Made by a program: the position numbers and the translations under genes. This document shows, one piece after another, positions 32,935-42,306 of a stretch of DNA of 43,305 nt; the first letter of the stretch is position 1; each line of letters starts with the position of its first letter. This stretch comes from an uncultured Shimia sp. (GTDB taxonomy: Bacteria > Pseudomonadota > Alphaproteobacteria > Rhodobacterales > Rhodobacteraceae): the NCBI RefSeq assembly GCF_947493595.1, contig NZ_CANLRL010000015.1:1-43305 (forward strand), written 5' to 3'. The notes under the pieces are model-generated. The model was not told the DNA's origin. It made no database searches and saw nothing but the letters and a program-made list of their open reading frames with translations.

Positions 32935-35625
32935 CTATTGCGCCGCCAAGGCGACCTCTCCTGGCAAGGTCACCCGAAACGCCGCGCCACCCTGCCCCGG
33001 CAGGTATTCTACGGCGCCATCCAAACGCGTCATGATCTCTCGGCAAATCGCCAGACCAAGCCCGGCGCCTTTGACCTTTTGCTCTCCGGTTCTGGAGAAT
33101 TTTTCAAAGATCACCGCTTGCTCCGTTTTTGGAATACCACTTCCGTTGTCAATAAAATCCACAACCAACGTTCCTGAACTTTGGCTCACTTCGATACGCA
33201 GTTTGGGCGACGGAGAATCACAGTACTTTTGAGCGTTTCCAATAAGGTTGATAAACACCTGACTAAGCCGATCAAGATCAGTATTGAGCGTGATTTCTTC
33301 AGCAGCCGTATTACGCACCACGCGCATTTTGTCCTTACCAGCCCCGGTCAAAGCACTGGCCACCGCGTGATCCAGAATGCCTCTGAGCTTCCCGCTTTGC
33401 ATGTTCAGGTTCACCCGGCCACTTTCCAGCACACTCAGATCCAACAGATCATCCAGCAGCCGGGTCAACCGCAACGCCTCATCGTGGATGATCGAGCTGT
33501 ATTTGATCTTTTCATCTTCAGTCAGCCGGTCACTGTCCCGCAAAATCTCTGAAAACGCGCGGATCGAGGTCATCGGCGTGCGCAGCTCATGGCTCACCTG
33601 GCTGAGGAAGCTGTCTTTCTGCTCCGAAATCAACGTCAACTTTTCATTGGCCTGTCGCAATTGCCGCGCCGTGCGCGCCTGCTCTTCGGATTTGGCTTCA
33701 AGCTTGCTGGAGTATTCCATCATCTGCGCCGTCTCATCGGCCACCGCCATCAGATCTTCCACCGACACCGACGCCCCACCGACAATTTGTCCAATCATCG
33801 CATGCGCCGTGGCCGCCCCAACAGAGCCCGCCAGCTCCCGCTCCAAACGCTGCAAGAAATCCGGTGACGGCTCCGGCAAAAGCCCACTCATGCCCTGACG
33901 CTTGGCCTCCCGTTCAAACAGGTTCTGCGCCTCGCGCGCACCGATGATACGTTGCGCCATGACCATCAGGTCTTCGGTCTGCGCCAAGCTCCCAGCCCAG
34001 CTTTGTGGCGTGGAGCTGTGCTCAAACACATTTACAAACTGAGCCCCTTGTAACCGCTCAAGAGGAGACGGAAATCCAACCAAAGAGGCAATGAAGAAAC
34101 TCATTGTGTTCAATAAGATAGACCAGAACACCGCATGCACCAACGGGTCCATGCCAGAGATACCAAAGAACGCTTGCGGGCGCAGCCAACTCAATCCCAA
34201 TGGGCCTTCGGTCAACATTGTTTCCGACACCAATGTGCCGGCTCCGAAACTGGGCAATAACAACGTGTAAGCCCAGATCAGAAAGCCTACTGTCAGGCCC
34301 ACAAACGCCCCGGTCCGGGTGGCCCCGCGCCAGAAAATCCCGCCAATCAGCACCGGCAGAAACTGCGCCACCCCGGCAAAGGAAATCAGACCTATCGAGG
34401 CCAGCGCGGTACCGCCTCCGGAGAGACGGAAATAGAGGTATCCAAGAAACACCACGGCTGCGATGGAAATGCGCCGAGACAACAGCACAACATGCCGCAC
34501 GTCACCAGACACCGATGCACCGCCGGTCTGCATGCTCAGCCAAATCGGCATCACAATGTGGTTTGACACCATGGTCGACAATGCCAACGCGGCCACAATC
34601 ACCATAGATGTCGCACTGGAAAAGCCTCCTAGAAAGCTCAACATCGCCAACGCGTCGTTGCCAGTTGCCAACGGCACTGTCAGGACAAAAAAGTCGGGAT
34701 TGCTTCCCGGTGGCAATAGATCCAACCCCACCACCGCTATCGGCACCACAAACAGGCTCATCACCATCAGATAGGCAGGAAACGCCCAGCTGGCGGTGCG
34801 CAGGTGGTCCTCGTCTTCGTTCTCAACCACCATGACTTGAAACATACGTGGCAGACACAAAAACGCCGCACCGGACAGGAAGATCAACGTTGCCCAACGG
34901 TCCCCCCGCATTTGCCACTGGCCAATCTCGCTTGCATCGATACGGGCAAACGTATCGCCGACGCCACCGGCCAGACCCCAAACCACAAAAATGCCAACCG
35001 CCAACAGCGCCAGCAATTTCACAATTGCTTCAACGGCCACAGCCATCACAACCCCGTGGTGGCGCTCGTTTACATCCAAATTTCGCGTGCCAAAAACAAT
35101 GGTGAACAAGGACAGGCCAGCGGCCACCAAAAGCGCGTTACTCCCCTGCGCCGCTTGCGTTAACTCACCACCATAAGCGCTTGAAAATACATCAAAACTC
35201 ACGGTTACAGATTGCAACTGAAGCGCGATATAGGGCGTGGTTCCAATCACTGCCAAAACGGTCACCCCAACCGCCAAGAGATTGGATTTTCCGTAGCGCG
35301 AAGAGATCAAATCCGCGATTGAGGTGATACGCTGGCTGCGCCCAATGCGCACCAGTTTGCGTAGCAACCACCACCAGCCAATCATCACCAACGACGGGCC
35401 AATATAGATGGTCAAATACTCAAGGCCTGAGCGCGCCGCATAACCGACCGCCCCATAAAACGTCCAGGCTGTACAGTAGATCGACAACGACAGCGTATAA
35501 ATCATTGGGCTGCGCAGCCACCCGCCACGCCCTTCCAGGGCCGCGCGTTCCGCTGCAAACGCGATCAGGAACAAAAACACGACGTAAATCAGACAGACGC
35601 CAACCAGAATATTGAGCGTACCCAT
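32935..35625 (-). CDS. Na+/solute symporter-histidine kinase fusion (CbrA-like)
   Basis: An 896-residue membrane sensor. Residues 1 to about 520 form an SSS/PutP-type transporter of about thirteen helices (FVVWGLAGGVGDTF; GFSSATSMVIVAALALSTMV). A short linker with a coiled coil precedes a classical kinase: phosphoacceptor His679 (SQVSHELRTP), N-box near 793-797 (FINLIGNAQKY), G1 at 825-830 (DNGSGIP) and G2 GAGLGLAIC. CbrA-type proteins sense or transport small nutrients. Its start overlaps the preceding small membrane gene by one base; the receiver at 35891 is probably its partner. Confidence 0.93.
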   Translation of the reverse strand: MGTLNILVGVCLIYVVFLFLIAFAAERAALEGRGGWLRSPMIYTLSLSIYCTAWTFYGAVGYAARSGLEYLTIYIGPSLVMIGWWWLLRKLVRIGRSQRITSIADLISSRYGKSNLLAVGVTVLAVIGTTPYIALQLQSVTVSFDVFSSAYGGELTQAAQGSNALLVAAGLSLFTIVFGTRNLDVNERHHGVVMAVAVEAIVKLLALLAVGIFVVWGLAGGVGDTFARIDASEIGQWQMRGDRWATLIFLSGAAFLCLPRMFQVMVVENEDEDHLRTASWAFPAYLMVMSLFVVPIAVVGLDLLPPGSNPDFFVLTVPLATGNDALAMLSFLGGFSSATSMVIVAALALSTMVSNHIVMPIWLSMQTGGASVSGDVRHVVLLSRRISIAAVVFLGYLYFRLSGGGTALASIGLISFAGVAQFLPVLIGGIFWRGATRTGAFVGLTVGFLIWAYTLLLPSFGAGTLVSETMLTEGPLGLSWLRPQAFFGISGMDPLVHAVFWSILLNTMSFFIASLVGFPSPLERLQGAQFVNVFEHSSTPQSWAGSLAQTEDLMVMAQRIIGAREAQNLFEREAKRQGMSGLLPEPSPDFLQRLERELAGSVGAATAHAMIGQIVGGASVSVEDLMAVADETAQMMEYSSKLEAKSEEQARTARQLRQANEKLTLISEQKDSFLSQVSHELRTPMTSIRAFSEILRDSDRLTEDEKIKYSSIIHDEALRLTRLLDDLLDLSVLESGRVNLNMQSGKLRGILDHAVASALTGAGKDKMRVVRNTAAEEITLNTDLDRLSQVFINLIGNAQKYCDSPSPKLRIEVSQSSGTLVVDFIDNGSGIPKTEQAVIFEKFSRTGEQKVKGAGLGLAICREIMTRLDGAVEYLPGQGGAAFRVTLPGEVALAAQ

Positions 35626-35894
35626 CAGCCTTCGCGCTCCGTCTCCTCCGCATCACTGCGTTTGAGGCTACGCGCCAACCACCCGCCTCCAACAACCAGC
35701 AACAGCCAGACCATAAAAATGTAAACAATCGCGTCAGAGGTGGTCACCACATCCGGCGCTTCAGACTGCTGCCACAACAAGGGCACCGCCCAAAGCACCG
35801 CGCCAATCACTGGCAGGGTGCGGATTGTGTCAATCAATCGCCGGCGACGATAGCTTTGTCGCTCCAAAAACGGAATGGTGTGTTTGGCACTCAC
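35625..35894 (-). CDS. Small membrane protein in the kinase operon
   Basis: An 89-residue protein with two hydrophobic segments (LPVIGAVLWAVPLLW and DAIVYIFMVWLLLVVGGGWLA) and basic/acidic ends. It begins at a GTG overlapping the receiver stop (GTGA) and ends overlapping the kinase ATG, so translation of all three is coupled. A role as a subunit of the symporter-kinase is likely from context; no family is recognised. Confidence 0.8.
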   Translation of the reverse strand: MSAKHTIPFLERQSYRRRRLIDTIRTLPVIGAVLWAVPLLWQQSEAPDVVTTSDAIVYIFMVWLLLVVGGGWLARSLKRSDAEETEREG

Positions 35895-36259
35895 CCGGCC
35901 ACCAGCTCTCGCACCGCATCAAGCACCTCAGCGTTGGAAAACGGCTTGGTCATAAACCGGCTTGCCCCGGCGCGCTCCGCCATTTCACGGTCTTTGACCT
36001 GCCCTTTGGCGGTCAACATCAACACTGGCAGTCCCTGTGTGGCATCTTCGCTGCGCAGCTCACGCAGGATGTCATAACCGGTTTTGCCCGGCAGCATCAC
36101 GTCCAGAATAACCAAATCGGGCATCGCACCTTGCACCACACCAACAGCATCATGACCATTGGAATGGGTCGCAACGGACCAGCCGTCACGAGACAAGATG
36201 AAGCTGATCGCTTCGATGATATTGGGCTCATCTTCGATGACTAGCACGTTTTTGCCCAT
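35891..36259 (-). CDS. Stand-alone response regulator receiver
   Basis: A 122-residue receiver domain only. Phosphoacceptor Asp53 (LVILDVMLPG), acidic pocket Glu9/Asp10 (VIEDEP), Thr83 and Lys105 (TKPFS) are all present. No DNA-binding or enzymatic output domain follows, so it would act through protein contacts or a phosphorelay. The ATG at 36259 is preceded by GGGAGG; a frame six codons longer has no such site. First of the three coupled genes with the symporter-kinase. Confidence 0.92.
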   Translation of the reverse strand: MGKNVLVIEDEPNIIEAISFILSRDGWSVATHSNGHDAVGVVQGAMPDLVILDVMLPGKTGYDILRELRSEDATQGLPVLMLTAKGQVKDREMAERAGASRFMTKPFSNAEVLDAVRELVAG

Positions 36260-36340
36260 GCAGCCTCCCCTCCCCAAAAGTCCACAAGCGGTGCGCCATT
36301 CTTAGCGACCACCCGCAAAAAGAAAAGAGATTTTCCAACG

Positions 36341-37642
36341 TTACCCGACATCCGCCAACAAAGACGGCTCTCGACGCCCCTCACATTGCGCCAACGGACA
36401 CACCCGGCAGGAGGACCCCACCTCCGCTTCCGCCTCACCGGCTTCTTCCAACGGCACAATCAGCATGTAGCTGTGATACAGCGGTGCAACATTAACCTGA
36501 ATCGTGCCAATCGGTTCAGACACCGCGTAGCAATCAAACCGCTTGGCCTCACGGCCTGTCATCGTCACCGTCTGGCGCAACGCCTGCATCGGACGGGACA
36601 AGGCCTGAAACAGCGGCCACTTAGGGCAAGCACCAGAAAAGCGTGGAATGGCAAAGCCCTCCACGGGCTTGCGCAGCATCAAGGTGCCAGATGCGTCACA
36701 CATCACCAGCCCCAATGGCATTGGTAACATGTCATCTGACACAGCTGCCAACCGGCGCAGTACCGTACTCAGTGGCACACCGTAGTCCGAGGCAATCTGC
36801 GCAGGCTCCACCACCCCATCGTTCACTTGCCGTTCCAACATCTCCAGTGACAGCAGCCGCGCATCAGCCCGCAACTGCCGCACCACGGTCATCGCCATGT
36901 CGCGCGCCGCATCCGAGGTCAGCTGCGACTGATTGCCCACAAACTCAGACAGCGCATCCGGCGTCGCATCAACCAGACTGTCAAACCGGAACTTATGGGC
37001 TGCAAGCATCGCCTCGACCTCTTCCAGCGGCAAGGTCAGCCCCGCAGAGGCGTCCCCCGCATCATCCAGATACGCCACCAGTTGCTCCGCCCCTTCAGCC
37101 AACCGCTGACTGTCCTCATTCAGGTTGCGGTGGAAGCGATTGCGCCATTCCGGTTCAATCTCCTTGGTGTCCGCCAAAATACCCGCTGTCGAGCGGATCG
37201 CGGTCACCATGGTCAACATCTCATGCACAGAAGTGGCAAGATGCGGGTCATGGGTTAGCCTGTCAGTCAACGTCGCTGCGGTGTGCTCCAGACTTCGCAA
37301 GCGTTTGTGTTGTTCCGAAATCAACGCCGCCCATCCCGGAAACCGCCCGGCAAATTCGTCGCCCCTTTCGAGCTCAACGGCCACCGTCTCCACCTCAGCG
37401 GCTGCCACCCGCAGCGCCGACAAAAGCGCCGCTTCTGCACCTTCGCTCAACAAAGATGGTTCAACGTCCAGCGCCTGAGCAATGTCATTCAGCAGCTTCC
37501 CACCGATTCTGCGCCGGTTGTGCTCAATCAAATTGAGGTAGCTGCCGGAGATCCCGACCTGCCGGGCAAGTTCGGCCTGGCGTAAGCCCGCCATCACCCG
37601 GCGCTCTCTGATGCGACTGCCTGCAAGGGTTTGCTGGACCAT
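36341..37642 (-). CDS. ScfR/RamB-type short-chain acyl transcriptional regulator (XRE, DUF2083)
   Basis: A 433-residue regulator. The N-terminal XRE helix-turn-helix (about 8-65, RQAELARQVGISGSYLNLIE) is followed by a helical domain and a DUF2083 C-terminal region (about 270-420, with FSGACPKWPLFQ and PIGTIQVNVAP). The end carries CRVCPLAQCEGR, a Cys-rich cluster conserved in the family. RamB and relatives control acetate/propionate metabolism in response to acyl-CoA or carboxylates. The ATG at 37642 is preferred (GGGGGA 8 nt upstream); ATG 37666 is an alternative. It is divergent from the ABC transporter. Confidence 0.9.
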   Translation of the reverse strand: MVQQTLAGSRIRERRVMAGLRQAELARQVGISGSYLNLIEHNRRRIGGKLLNDIAQALDVEPSLLSEGAEAALLSALRVAAAEVETVAVELERGDEFAGRFPGWAALISEQHKRLRSLEHTAATLTDRLTHDPHLATSVHEMLTMVTAIRSTAGILADTKEIEPEWRNRFHRNLNEDSQRLAEGAEQLVAYLDDAGDASAGLTLPLEEVEAMLAAHKFRFDSLVDATPDALSEFVGNQSQLTSDAARDMAMTVVRQLRADARLLSLEMLERQVNDGVVEPAQIASDYGVPLSTVLRRLAAVSDDMLPMPLGLVMCDASGTLMLRKPVEGFAIPRFSGACPKWPLFQALSRPMQALRQTVTMTGREAKRFDCYAVSEPIGTIQVNVAPLYHSYMLIVPLEEAGEAEAEVGSSCRVCPLAQCEGRREPSLLADVG

Positions 37643-37664
37643 TGGCTTTTCCCCCAGTTTCAAC

Positions 37665-37731
37665 ATTTTGCTGCGCTGCAAAATAATTTCTTTACACCAT
37701 GCTGCAAAGCAATGCGAATTACTTTACAAAA
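37665..37731. promoter_or_regulatory. Candidate operators between the ScfR-type regulator and the ABC importer
   Basis: ATTTTGC-TGCGCT-GCAAAAT at 37665-37684 is a perfect inverted repeat (7-bp arms) at the start of the regulator gene. At 37721-37730 ACTTTACAAA resembles the AACTTTGCAAA-type sites bound by the actinobacterial relative RamB; TGCTGCAAAGCAAT at 37700-37713 is a third A/T-GCAAA element. The sites lie in the shared promoter, so one protein could control both directions. Homology of the sites is by eye only. Confidence 0.5.
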
Positions 37732-37857
37732 AAATTGTGTCTTTGAAAGCAGTTGTTGCGAAATTTTCGGACCGACCGCGATAATAGTTTTGCACAAATA
37801 GTGCCTGTGGGGCGGGAAGAGGAGCCCAAACCACAAATGACACAACGGGAGGATTAT

Positions 37858-39210
37858 ATGTCCAAAAGCAACTTCACACGTCGTGGTTTGCTCAAAACCA
37901 GTGCCGTAGCCGGCGCCGGTTTGGCACTGCCAACGATCTTTACAGCTCAGTCCGCACATGCGTTCACCAACGAACCTACCGGCGGCACAGTTACTCTGGG
38001 CTTCAACGTGCCACAGACCGGTCCCTACGCGGACGAGGGTGCAGACGAACTGCGCGCCTATCAGCTGGCTGTTGAGCACCTAAACGGTGGCGGCGACGGC
38101 GGCATGCTGAACACCTTCAGCTCCAAAGAGCTGGACGGCACCGGCATCCTGGGCAAAAAAGTGGAATACGTCACAGGCGACACCCAGACCAAGTCTGACG
38201 CCGCCCGCGCATCCGCCAAGTCCATGATCGAAAAAGACGGCGCCATCATGATCACCGGCGGCTCGTCCTCTGGTGTGGCTGTGGCCGTACAGGCGCTCTG
38301 CCAAGAAGCCGGCGTCATCTTTATGGCGGGTCTGACCCACTCCAACGACACCACCGGTAAAGACAAGAAAGCCAACGGCTTCCGTCACTTCTTCAACTCC
38401 TACATGTCGGGTGCTGCGCTGGCACCGGTTCTGGCAAACGCTTACGGCAAAGACCGTAAGGCGTATCACCTGACCGCTGACTACAACTGGGGTTACACCA
38501 CCGAAGAAGCGGTACGTGCCTCTACTGAAGCCATGGGTTGGGAAACTGTTGCAGCTGTGAAAACACCGCTGACACAGACCGACTTCTCCTCCTATATCGC
38601 GCCTGTCCTGCAGTCCGGTGCCGACACGCTGGTTCTGAACCACTACGGCGGCAACATGGTGAACTCGCTGACCAACGCGGTTCAGTTTGGTCTGCGCGAC
38701 AAGCAGGTAAACGGCAAAGACTTCCAGATCGTTGTTCCACTGTACTCCCGCCTGATGGCGAAGGGTGCCGGTGCCAACGTGAAGGGCATCTTCGGTTCCA
38801 CCAACTGGCACTGGTCGCTGCAGGACGCGGGCTCCAAAGCCTTCGTTAAATCCTTCGGCACCAAATATGGCTTCCCACCATCCCAGGCGGCGCACACCAC
38901 CTACGTGCAAACCCTGCTGTATGCGGATGCTGTTCAGCGTGCGGGCTCCTTTGCCCCATGTGCAGTTGCAGAAGCGCTGGAAGACTTTGAGTTTGACGGT
39001 CTGGGCAACGGTAAGACGCTGTATCGCGGCGCTGACCACCAGTGTTTCAAAGACGTGCTGGTTGTGAAGGGTAAAGAGAACCCAACTTCCGAGTTCGACC
39101 TTCTGGAAATCGTTGAAGTGACCCCGGCTGAGCAGGTGACCTACGCACCTGATCACCCACAGATGGGCGGCCCAGAGGCCGTTCTGGGTGCCTGCAACAA
39201 CGGCGCGTAA
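37858..39210 (+). CDS. HAAT-family ABC transporter periplasmic binding protein
   Basis: A 450-residue solute-binding protein of the UrtA/branched-chain amino-acid (type I) family. It has a twin-arginine signal (NFTRRGLLKTSAVAGAGLAL, cleavage after AHA at about 35), which suggests folding before export. The mature protein starts GTVTLGFNVPQTGPYADEG, the strand and loop that hold the ligand carboxylate, and includes ITGGSSSGVAVAVQALCQEA and a Trp-rich hinge. GGGAGGA stands before the ATG. First gene of the importer operon; the ligand is unknown, though the neighbouring regulator and acs point to a short-chain carboxylate. Confidence 0.9.
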   Translation: MSKSNFTRRGLLKTSAVAGAGLALPTIFTAQSAHAFTNEPTGGTVTLGFNVPQTGPYADEGADELRAYQLAVEHLNGGGDGGMLNTFSSKELDGTGILGKKVEYVTGDTQTKSDAARASAKSMIEKDGAIMITGGSSSGVAVAVQALCQEAGVIFMAGLTHSNDTTGKDKKANGFRHFFNSYMSGAALAPVLANAYGKDRKAYHLTADYNWGYTTEEAVRASTEAMGWETVAAVKTPLTQTDFSSYIAPVLQSGADTLVLNHYGGNMVNSLTNAVQFGLRDKQVNGKDFQIVVPLYSRLMAKGAGANVKGIFGSTNWHWSLQDAGSKAFVKSFGTKYGFPPSQAAHTTYVQTLLYADAVQRAGSFAPCAVAEALEDFEFDGLGNGKTLYRGADHQCFKDVLVVKGKENPTSEFDLLEIVEVTPAEQVTYAPDHPQMGGPEAVLGACNNGA

Positions 39211-39224
39211 TTCACGCCCCAATC

Positions 39225-39267
39225 GGGCGGGCAGCAATGCCCGCCCCACTTCGCCAGCATAGGCGAA
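39225..39267 (+). other. Two tandem intercistronic hairpins
   Basis: Between the binding-protein and permease genes, GGGCGGGCA-GCAA-TGCCCGCCC (39225-39246) forms a 9-bp stem with a GNRA-type GCAA loop. It is followed by TTCGCC-AGCATA-GGCGAA (39250-39267). Neither has a T-run. Such stems commonly block 3' exonucleases, keeping more binding-protein mRNA than permease mRNA. Confidence 0.7.
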
Positions 39268-39292
39268 ATCGGACAACCACAGGGACGGACCG

Positions 39293-40324
39293 ATGGAAGC
39301 AATTATCCTTCAAATTCTGAACGGGTTGGACAAGGGATCCGCATATGCGTTGATCGCACTTGGCCTTACCCTGATCTTTGGCACCTTGGGTGTTGTGAAC
39401 TTTGCGCACGGCGCACTGTTCATGATTGGTGCCTTCTGCGCGGTGACTTTCAGCCGCATCTTGACCCTCTCACGCACAGTTATTGATGAGACACAGACCG
39501 ACTTTCTCGGCAACCCGCTGAAAGTTGACGTGCCTTATCTGCATGACCTCTTTGGCCAAGCCACCGGCGACGCGATCATCGATTGGGCCGTCCCCTTGTC
39601 GATTCTGTTCACTGTCCCGGTGATGATGTTTGTCGGCTACGCGATGGAACGCGGCCTGATCAAACACTTCTACAACCGCCCCCATGCCGACCAGATCCTT
39701 GTGACCTTTGGTCTGGCGATCGTGTTGCAGGAAGTGATCAAGTATTTCTACGGCGCCAACCCGATCCCGACCCCTGCCCCGCAGGCGTTTGCAGGTTCGC
39801 TTGATTTCGGCGCCCTGCTTGGGTTTGACCCCAACCTGATCATCTACCCCTACTGGCGCATCATCTACTTTGTCTTCTCCGCCATCATCATCGGGGCTGT
39901 ATTTGCCTTCCTGCAATACACCACCTTCGGCATGGTTGTGCGTGCTGGCATGGCAGATCGTGAAACCGTTGGCCTTCTGGGCATCAACATCGACAAGCGC
40001 TTCACCATCATGTTTGGCCTTGCCGCCGCTGTCGCCGGTCTGGCCGGTGTGATGTACACGCCAATCAACTCGCCAAACTATCACATGGGCATGGACTTCC
40101 TTGTGCTGAGCTTCGTTGTGGTTGTTGTCGGCGGCATGGGCTCCCTTCCGGGTGCGGTGCTGGCAGGCTTCCTGTTGGGCATTTTGGAAAGTTTCGCCTC
40201 CATGCGCGAGGTTCTGGAGATTCTGCCGGGTCTGAACCAGATCATCATCTACCTCGTCGCCATCATCATTTTGCTGACCCGTCCCCGTGGCCTTATGGGC
40301 CGCAAGGGCGTCATGGAGGACTAA
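39293..40324 (+). CDS. HAAT-family ABC permease (LivH/UrtB type)
   Basis: A 343-residue inner-membrane protein with about eight helices. NGLDKGSAYALIALGLTLIFGTLGVVNFAHGALFMIGAF at the N-terminus is the LivH hallmark, and AAAVAGLAGVMYTP with VVVVGGMGSLPGAVLAGFLLGILES near 250-300 is the coupling region. It is followed after 3 bp by the second permease. An inserted stretch of about 30 residues after residue 60 (VIDETQTDFLGNPLK onward) is longer than in LivH. Confidence 0.92.
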   Translation: MEAIILQILNGLDKGSAYALIALGLTLIFGTLGVVNFAHGALFMIGAFCAVTFSRILTLSRTVIDETQTDFLGNPLKVDVPYLHDLFGQATGDAIIDWAVPLSILFTVPVMMFVGYAMERGLIKHFYNRPHADQILVTFGLAIVLQEVIKYFYGANPIPTPAPQAFAGSLDFGALLGFDPNLIIYPYWRIIYFVFSAIIIGAVFAFLQYTTFGMVVRAGMADRETVGLLGINIDKRFTIMFGLAAAVAGLAGVMYTPINSPNYHMGMDFLVLSFVVVVVGGMGSLPGAVLAGFLLGILESFASMREVLEILPGLNQIIIYLVAIIILLTRPRGLMGRKGVMED

Positions 40325-40327
40325 CTC

Positions 40328-41521
40328 ATGCTCGGTCTCACCAAAAAAGATCTTCAGCTTATGCTGATCGTTACCGGGCTGACCATGTTGGCGCCCTTCA
40401 TTCTCAACCCCTTCCCGGAAAGCTCCGGCATGGCGCAATTCAACGCGGGCTACCCCGACTTGATGCAACGCTTTGTGATCTTCGGCATCTTTGCCATTGG
40501 CTTTAACCTGCTGTTCGGCCTCACCGGCTACCTCAGCTTTGGCCACGCCGCCTTCCTGGGTGTGGGCTCTTATGGCGCCATCTGGATGATGAAGCTGGTC
40601 TCGCTCAACGTGATCCCGGCCATCTTCATGGGCGTGATTGTGGCCGGTATCTTCTCGGTGGCAGTGGGCTACATCTGTCTGCGCCGCTCAGGCATCTACT
40701 TCTCGATCCTGACCTTGGCGATTGCCCAGATGTCTTACGCGCTGGCCTATTCGGTTCTCACACCAATCACCGGTGGTGAAACTGGCTTGCAGATCAAATC
40801 CACTGACCGTCCGCTGCTGTCCAATCTGGCAGAAGGCGAAACTGGCCGCGCCAACCTGTTTGGCATGGACATGCGTCAGAGCTTTGAGCTGAGCGTCGGC
40901 GACTGGCTCTTCACCTTCAACGTCGGCTACTACATTGCAGCCGTGGTGATGCTGATTGCCTTCTACGTGTCGATCCGCATCTTCCGCAGCCCGTTTGGTC
41001 TGATGCTGCGTGCGATCAAATCCAACCAGACCCGCATGTCCTACACCGGCCTGAACCCACGTCCGCACACGCTGGCAGCCTTTGTGATCTCCGGCATGTA
41101 CGCTGGTCTCGCTGGCGGTCTCTTGGTCGCTATGGACACACAGGTTGGACCGGAGCGTATGTTCTGGACAGCCTCTGGTGAGGTGGTTCTGATGACCATC
41201 CTGGGCGGTGTTGGCACGCTGATCGGTCCGGTTCTCGGCGCAGGTGTGATCAAGTACATGGAAAACATCCTGTCCAAGATCAACAAAGACGTTCTGCACG
41301 AATGGTTCGCCTTTATGCCGGATGGTCTCGAAGATTTCATCGTCTTTCTGGTCTACCCGTTCATCGGCAAAGGCTGGCACCTGACCCTTGGTATCCTGTT
41401 CATGCTGGTGGTGATCTTCCTGCCAGGTGGCCTGGTCGAAGGCGGTCAGCGCATCAGCAAATGGATCAAAAACCGCCGCAAAGCCAAAGACACTGGCGGC
41501 TCCACTGAACCCGCAGAATAA
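40328..41521 (+). CDS. HAAT-family ABC permease (LivM/UrtC type)
   Basis: A 397-residue permease. [27 protein letters not shown] near 60-90 and [20 protein letters not shown] with [16 protein letters not shown] near 225-275 match LivM/UrtC; about nine helices. The segment [20 protein letters not shown] lies in a loop between helices. The C-terminus is basic ([11 protein letters not shown]). Its stop is 12 bp before the first ATPase gene, with AAGGAGA between. Confidence 0.92.
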   Translation: MLGLTKKDLQLMLIVTGLTMLAPFILNPFPESSGMAQFNAGYPDLMQRFVIFGIFAIGFNLLFGLTGYLSFGHAAFLGVGSYGAIWMMKLVSLNVIPAIFMGVIVAGIFSVAVGYICLRRSGIYFSILTLAIAQMSYALAYSVLTPITGGETGLQIKSTDRPLLSNLAEGETGRANLFGMDMRQSFELSVGDWLFTFNVGYYIAAVVMLIAFYVSIRIFRSPFGLMLRAIKSNQTRMSYTGLNPRPHTLAAFVISGMYAGLAGGLLVAMDTQVGPERMFWTASGEVVLMTILGGVGTLIGPVLGAGVIKYMENILSKINKDVLHEWFAFMPDGLEDFIVFLVYPFIGKGWHLTLGILFMLVVIFLPGGLVEGGQRISKWIKNRRKAKDTGGSTEPAE

Positions 41522-41533
41522 GGAGACTGAAAG

Positions 41534-42292
41534 ATGGGAATTCTCGAAGTCAAAGACGTAGGTAAGCGGTTCGGTGGTCTTCAGGCCCTCGGCGACGTGA
41601 ACCTCTCCGTCAAGGAAAACACCGTACACGCAATCATCGGCCCCAACGGGGCCGGGAAATCCACCCTGCTGAACTGCCTCGTGGGCAAGCTCATCCCGGA
41701 CACCGGCTCTGTCATGTTTGACGGCCAATCGGTATTGGGCCGCACCCCACACGAGATCAACCAGATGGGCATTTCCCGCGTTTTTCAGACACCGGAAATT
41801 TTTGGTGATCTGACCGTGATGGAAAACATGATGATCCCCTGTTTTGCCAAACGGGACGGGGCGTTCCGGATGCGCGCCATCGAAGACATGATGCGTGAAA
41901 AGGACATCGTGGAAAAAGCTGAAGCGATGCTTGAGGACATGAACATGGCCGACAAGCATCACATGCACGCGGCCTCCATGTCTCGCGGTGACAAACGTCG
42001 TCTGGAGATCGGCATGTGTCTGGCACAGGAGCCACGTCTCTTGCTGCTGGATGAGCCAACCGCCGGTATGGCCCGGGCGGACACCAACAACACCATCGAC
42101 CTTCTCAAGCAGATCAGTGACGAGCGCGACATCACCATCGCCATCATCGAACATGACATGCATGTGGTGTTCTCTCTGGCACAGCGCATCACCGTGCTTG
42201 CTCAGGGCACACCGCTGGTCGAGGACGATCCTGAAAACATCAAAGGTCACCCGAAAGTGCGCGAAGCGTACCTCGGCGAGACCGCTGCATAA
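41534..42292 (+). CDS. HAAT-family ABC ATPase (LivG/UrtD type)
   Basis: A 252-residue ATP-binding subunit: Walker A GPNGAGKST near 36-44, Q-loop in GISRVFQTPEIFG, signature reading MSRGDKRRLEI (the LSxGxxxxLE form of UrtD-like subunits), Walker B LLLLDEPTAGM and switch His in IIEHDM. The GMARADTN stretch after Walker B is typical of this subgroup. It would form a heterodimer with the next protein to power the two permeases. AAGGAG precedes the start. Confidence 0.93.
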   Translation: MGILEVKDVGKRFGGLQALGDVNLSVKENTVHAIIGPNGAGKSTLLNCLVGKLIPDTGSVMFDGQSVLGRTPHEINQMGISRVFQTPEIFGDLTVMENMMIPCFAKRDGAFRMRAIEDMMREKDIVEKAEAMLEDMNMADKHHMHAASMSRGDKRRLEIGMCLAQEPRLLLLDEPTAGMARADTNNTIDLLKQISDERDITIAIIEHDMHVVFSLAQRITVLAQGTPLVEDDPENIKGHPKVREAYLGETAA

Positions 42293-42306
42293 GGGGAACA
42301 GGACAG

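Noticed and set aside
38080..39276. Long leftward open frame opposite the binding-protein gene
   Set aside because: It mirrors a gene with clear signal peptide and family motifs; its composition (Gly/Val/His-rich) is that of an antisense frame in GC-rich DNA, and it has no recognisable domain.
40688..42250. 520-codon leftward frame opposite the LivM and LivG-type genes
   Set aside because: It spans two well-supported genes and their junction, and is His/Gln/Val-rich without motifs, as expected for an antisense shadow.
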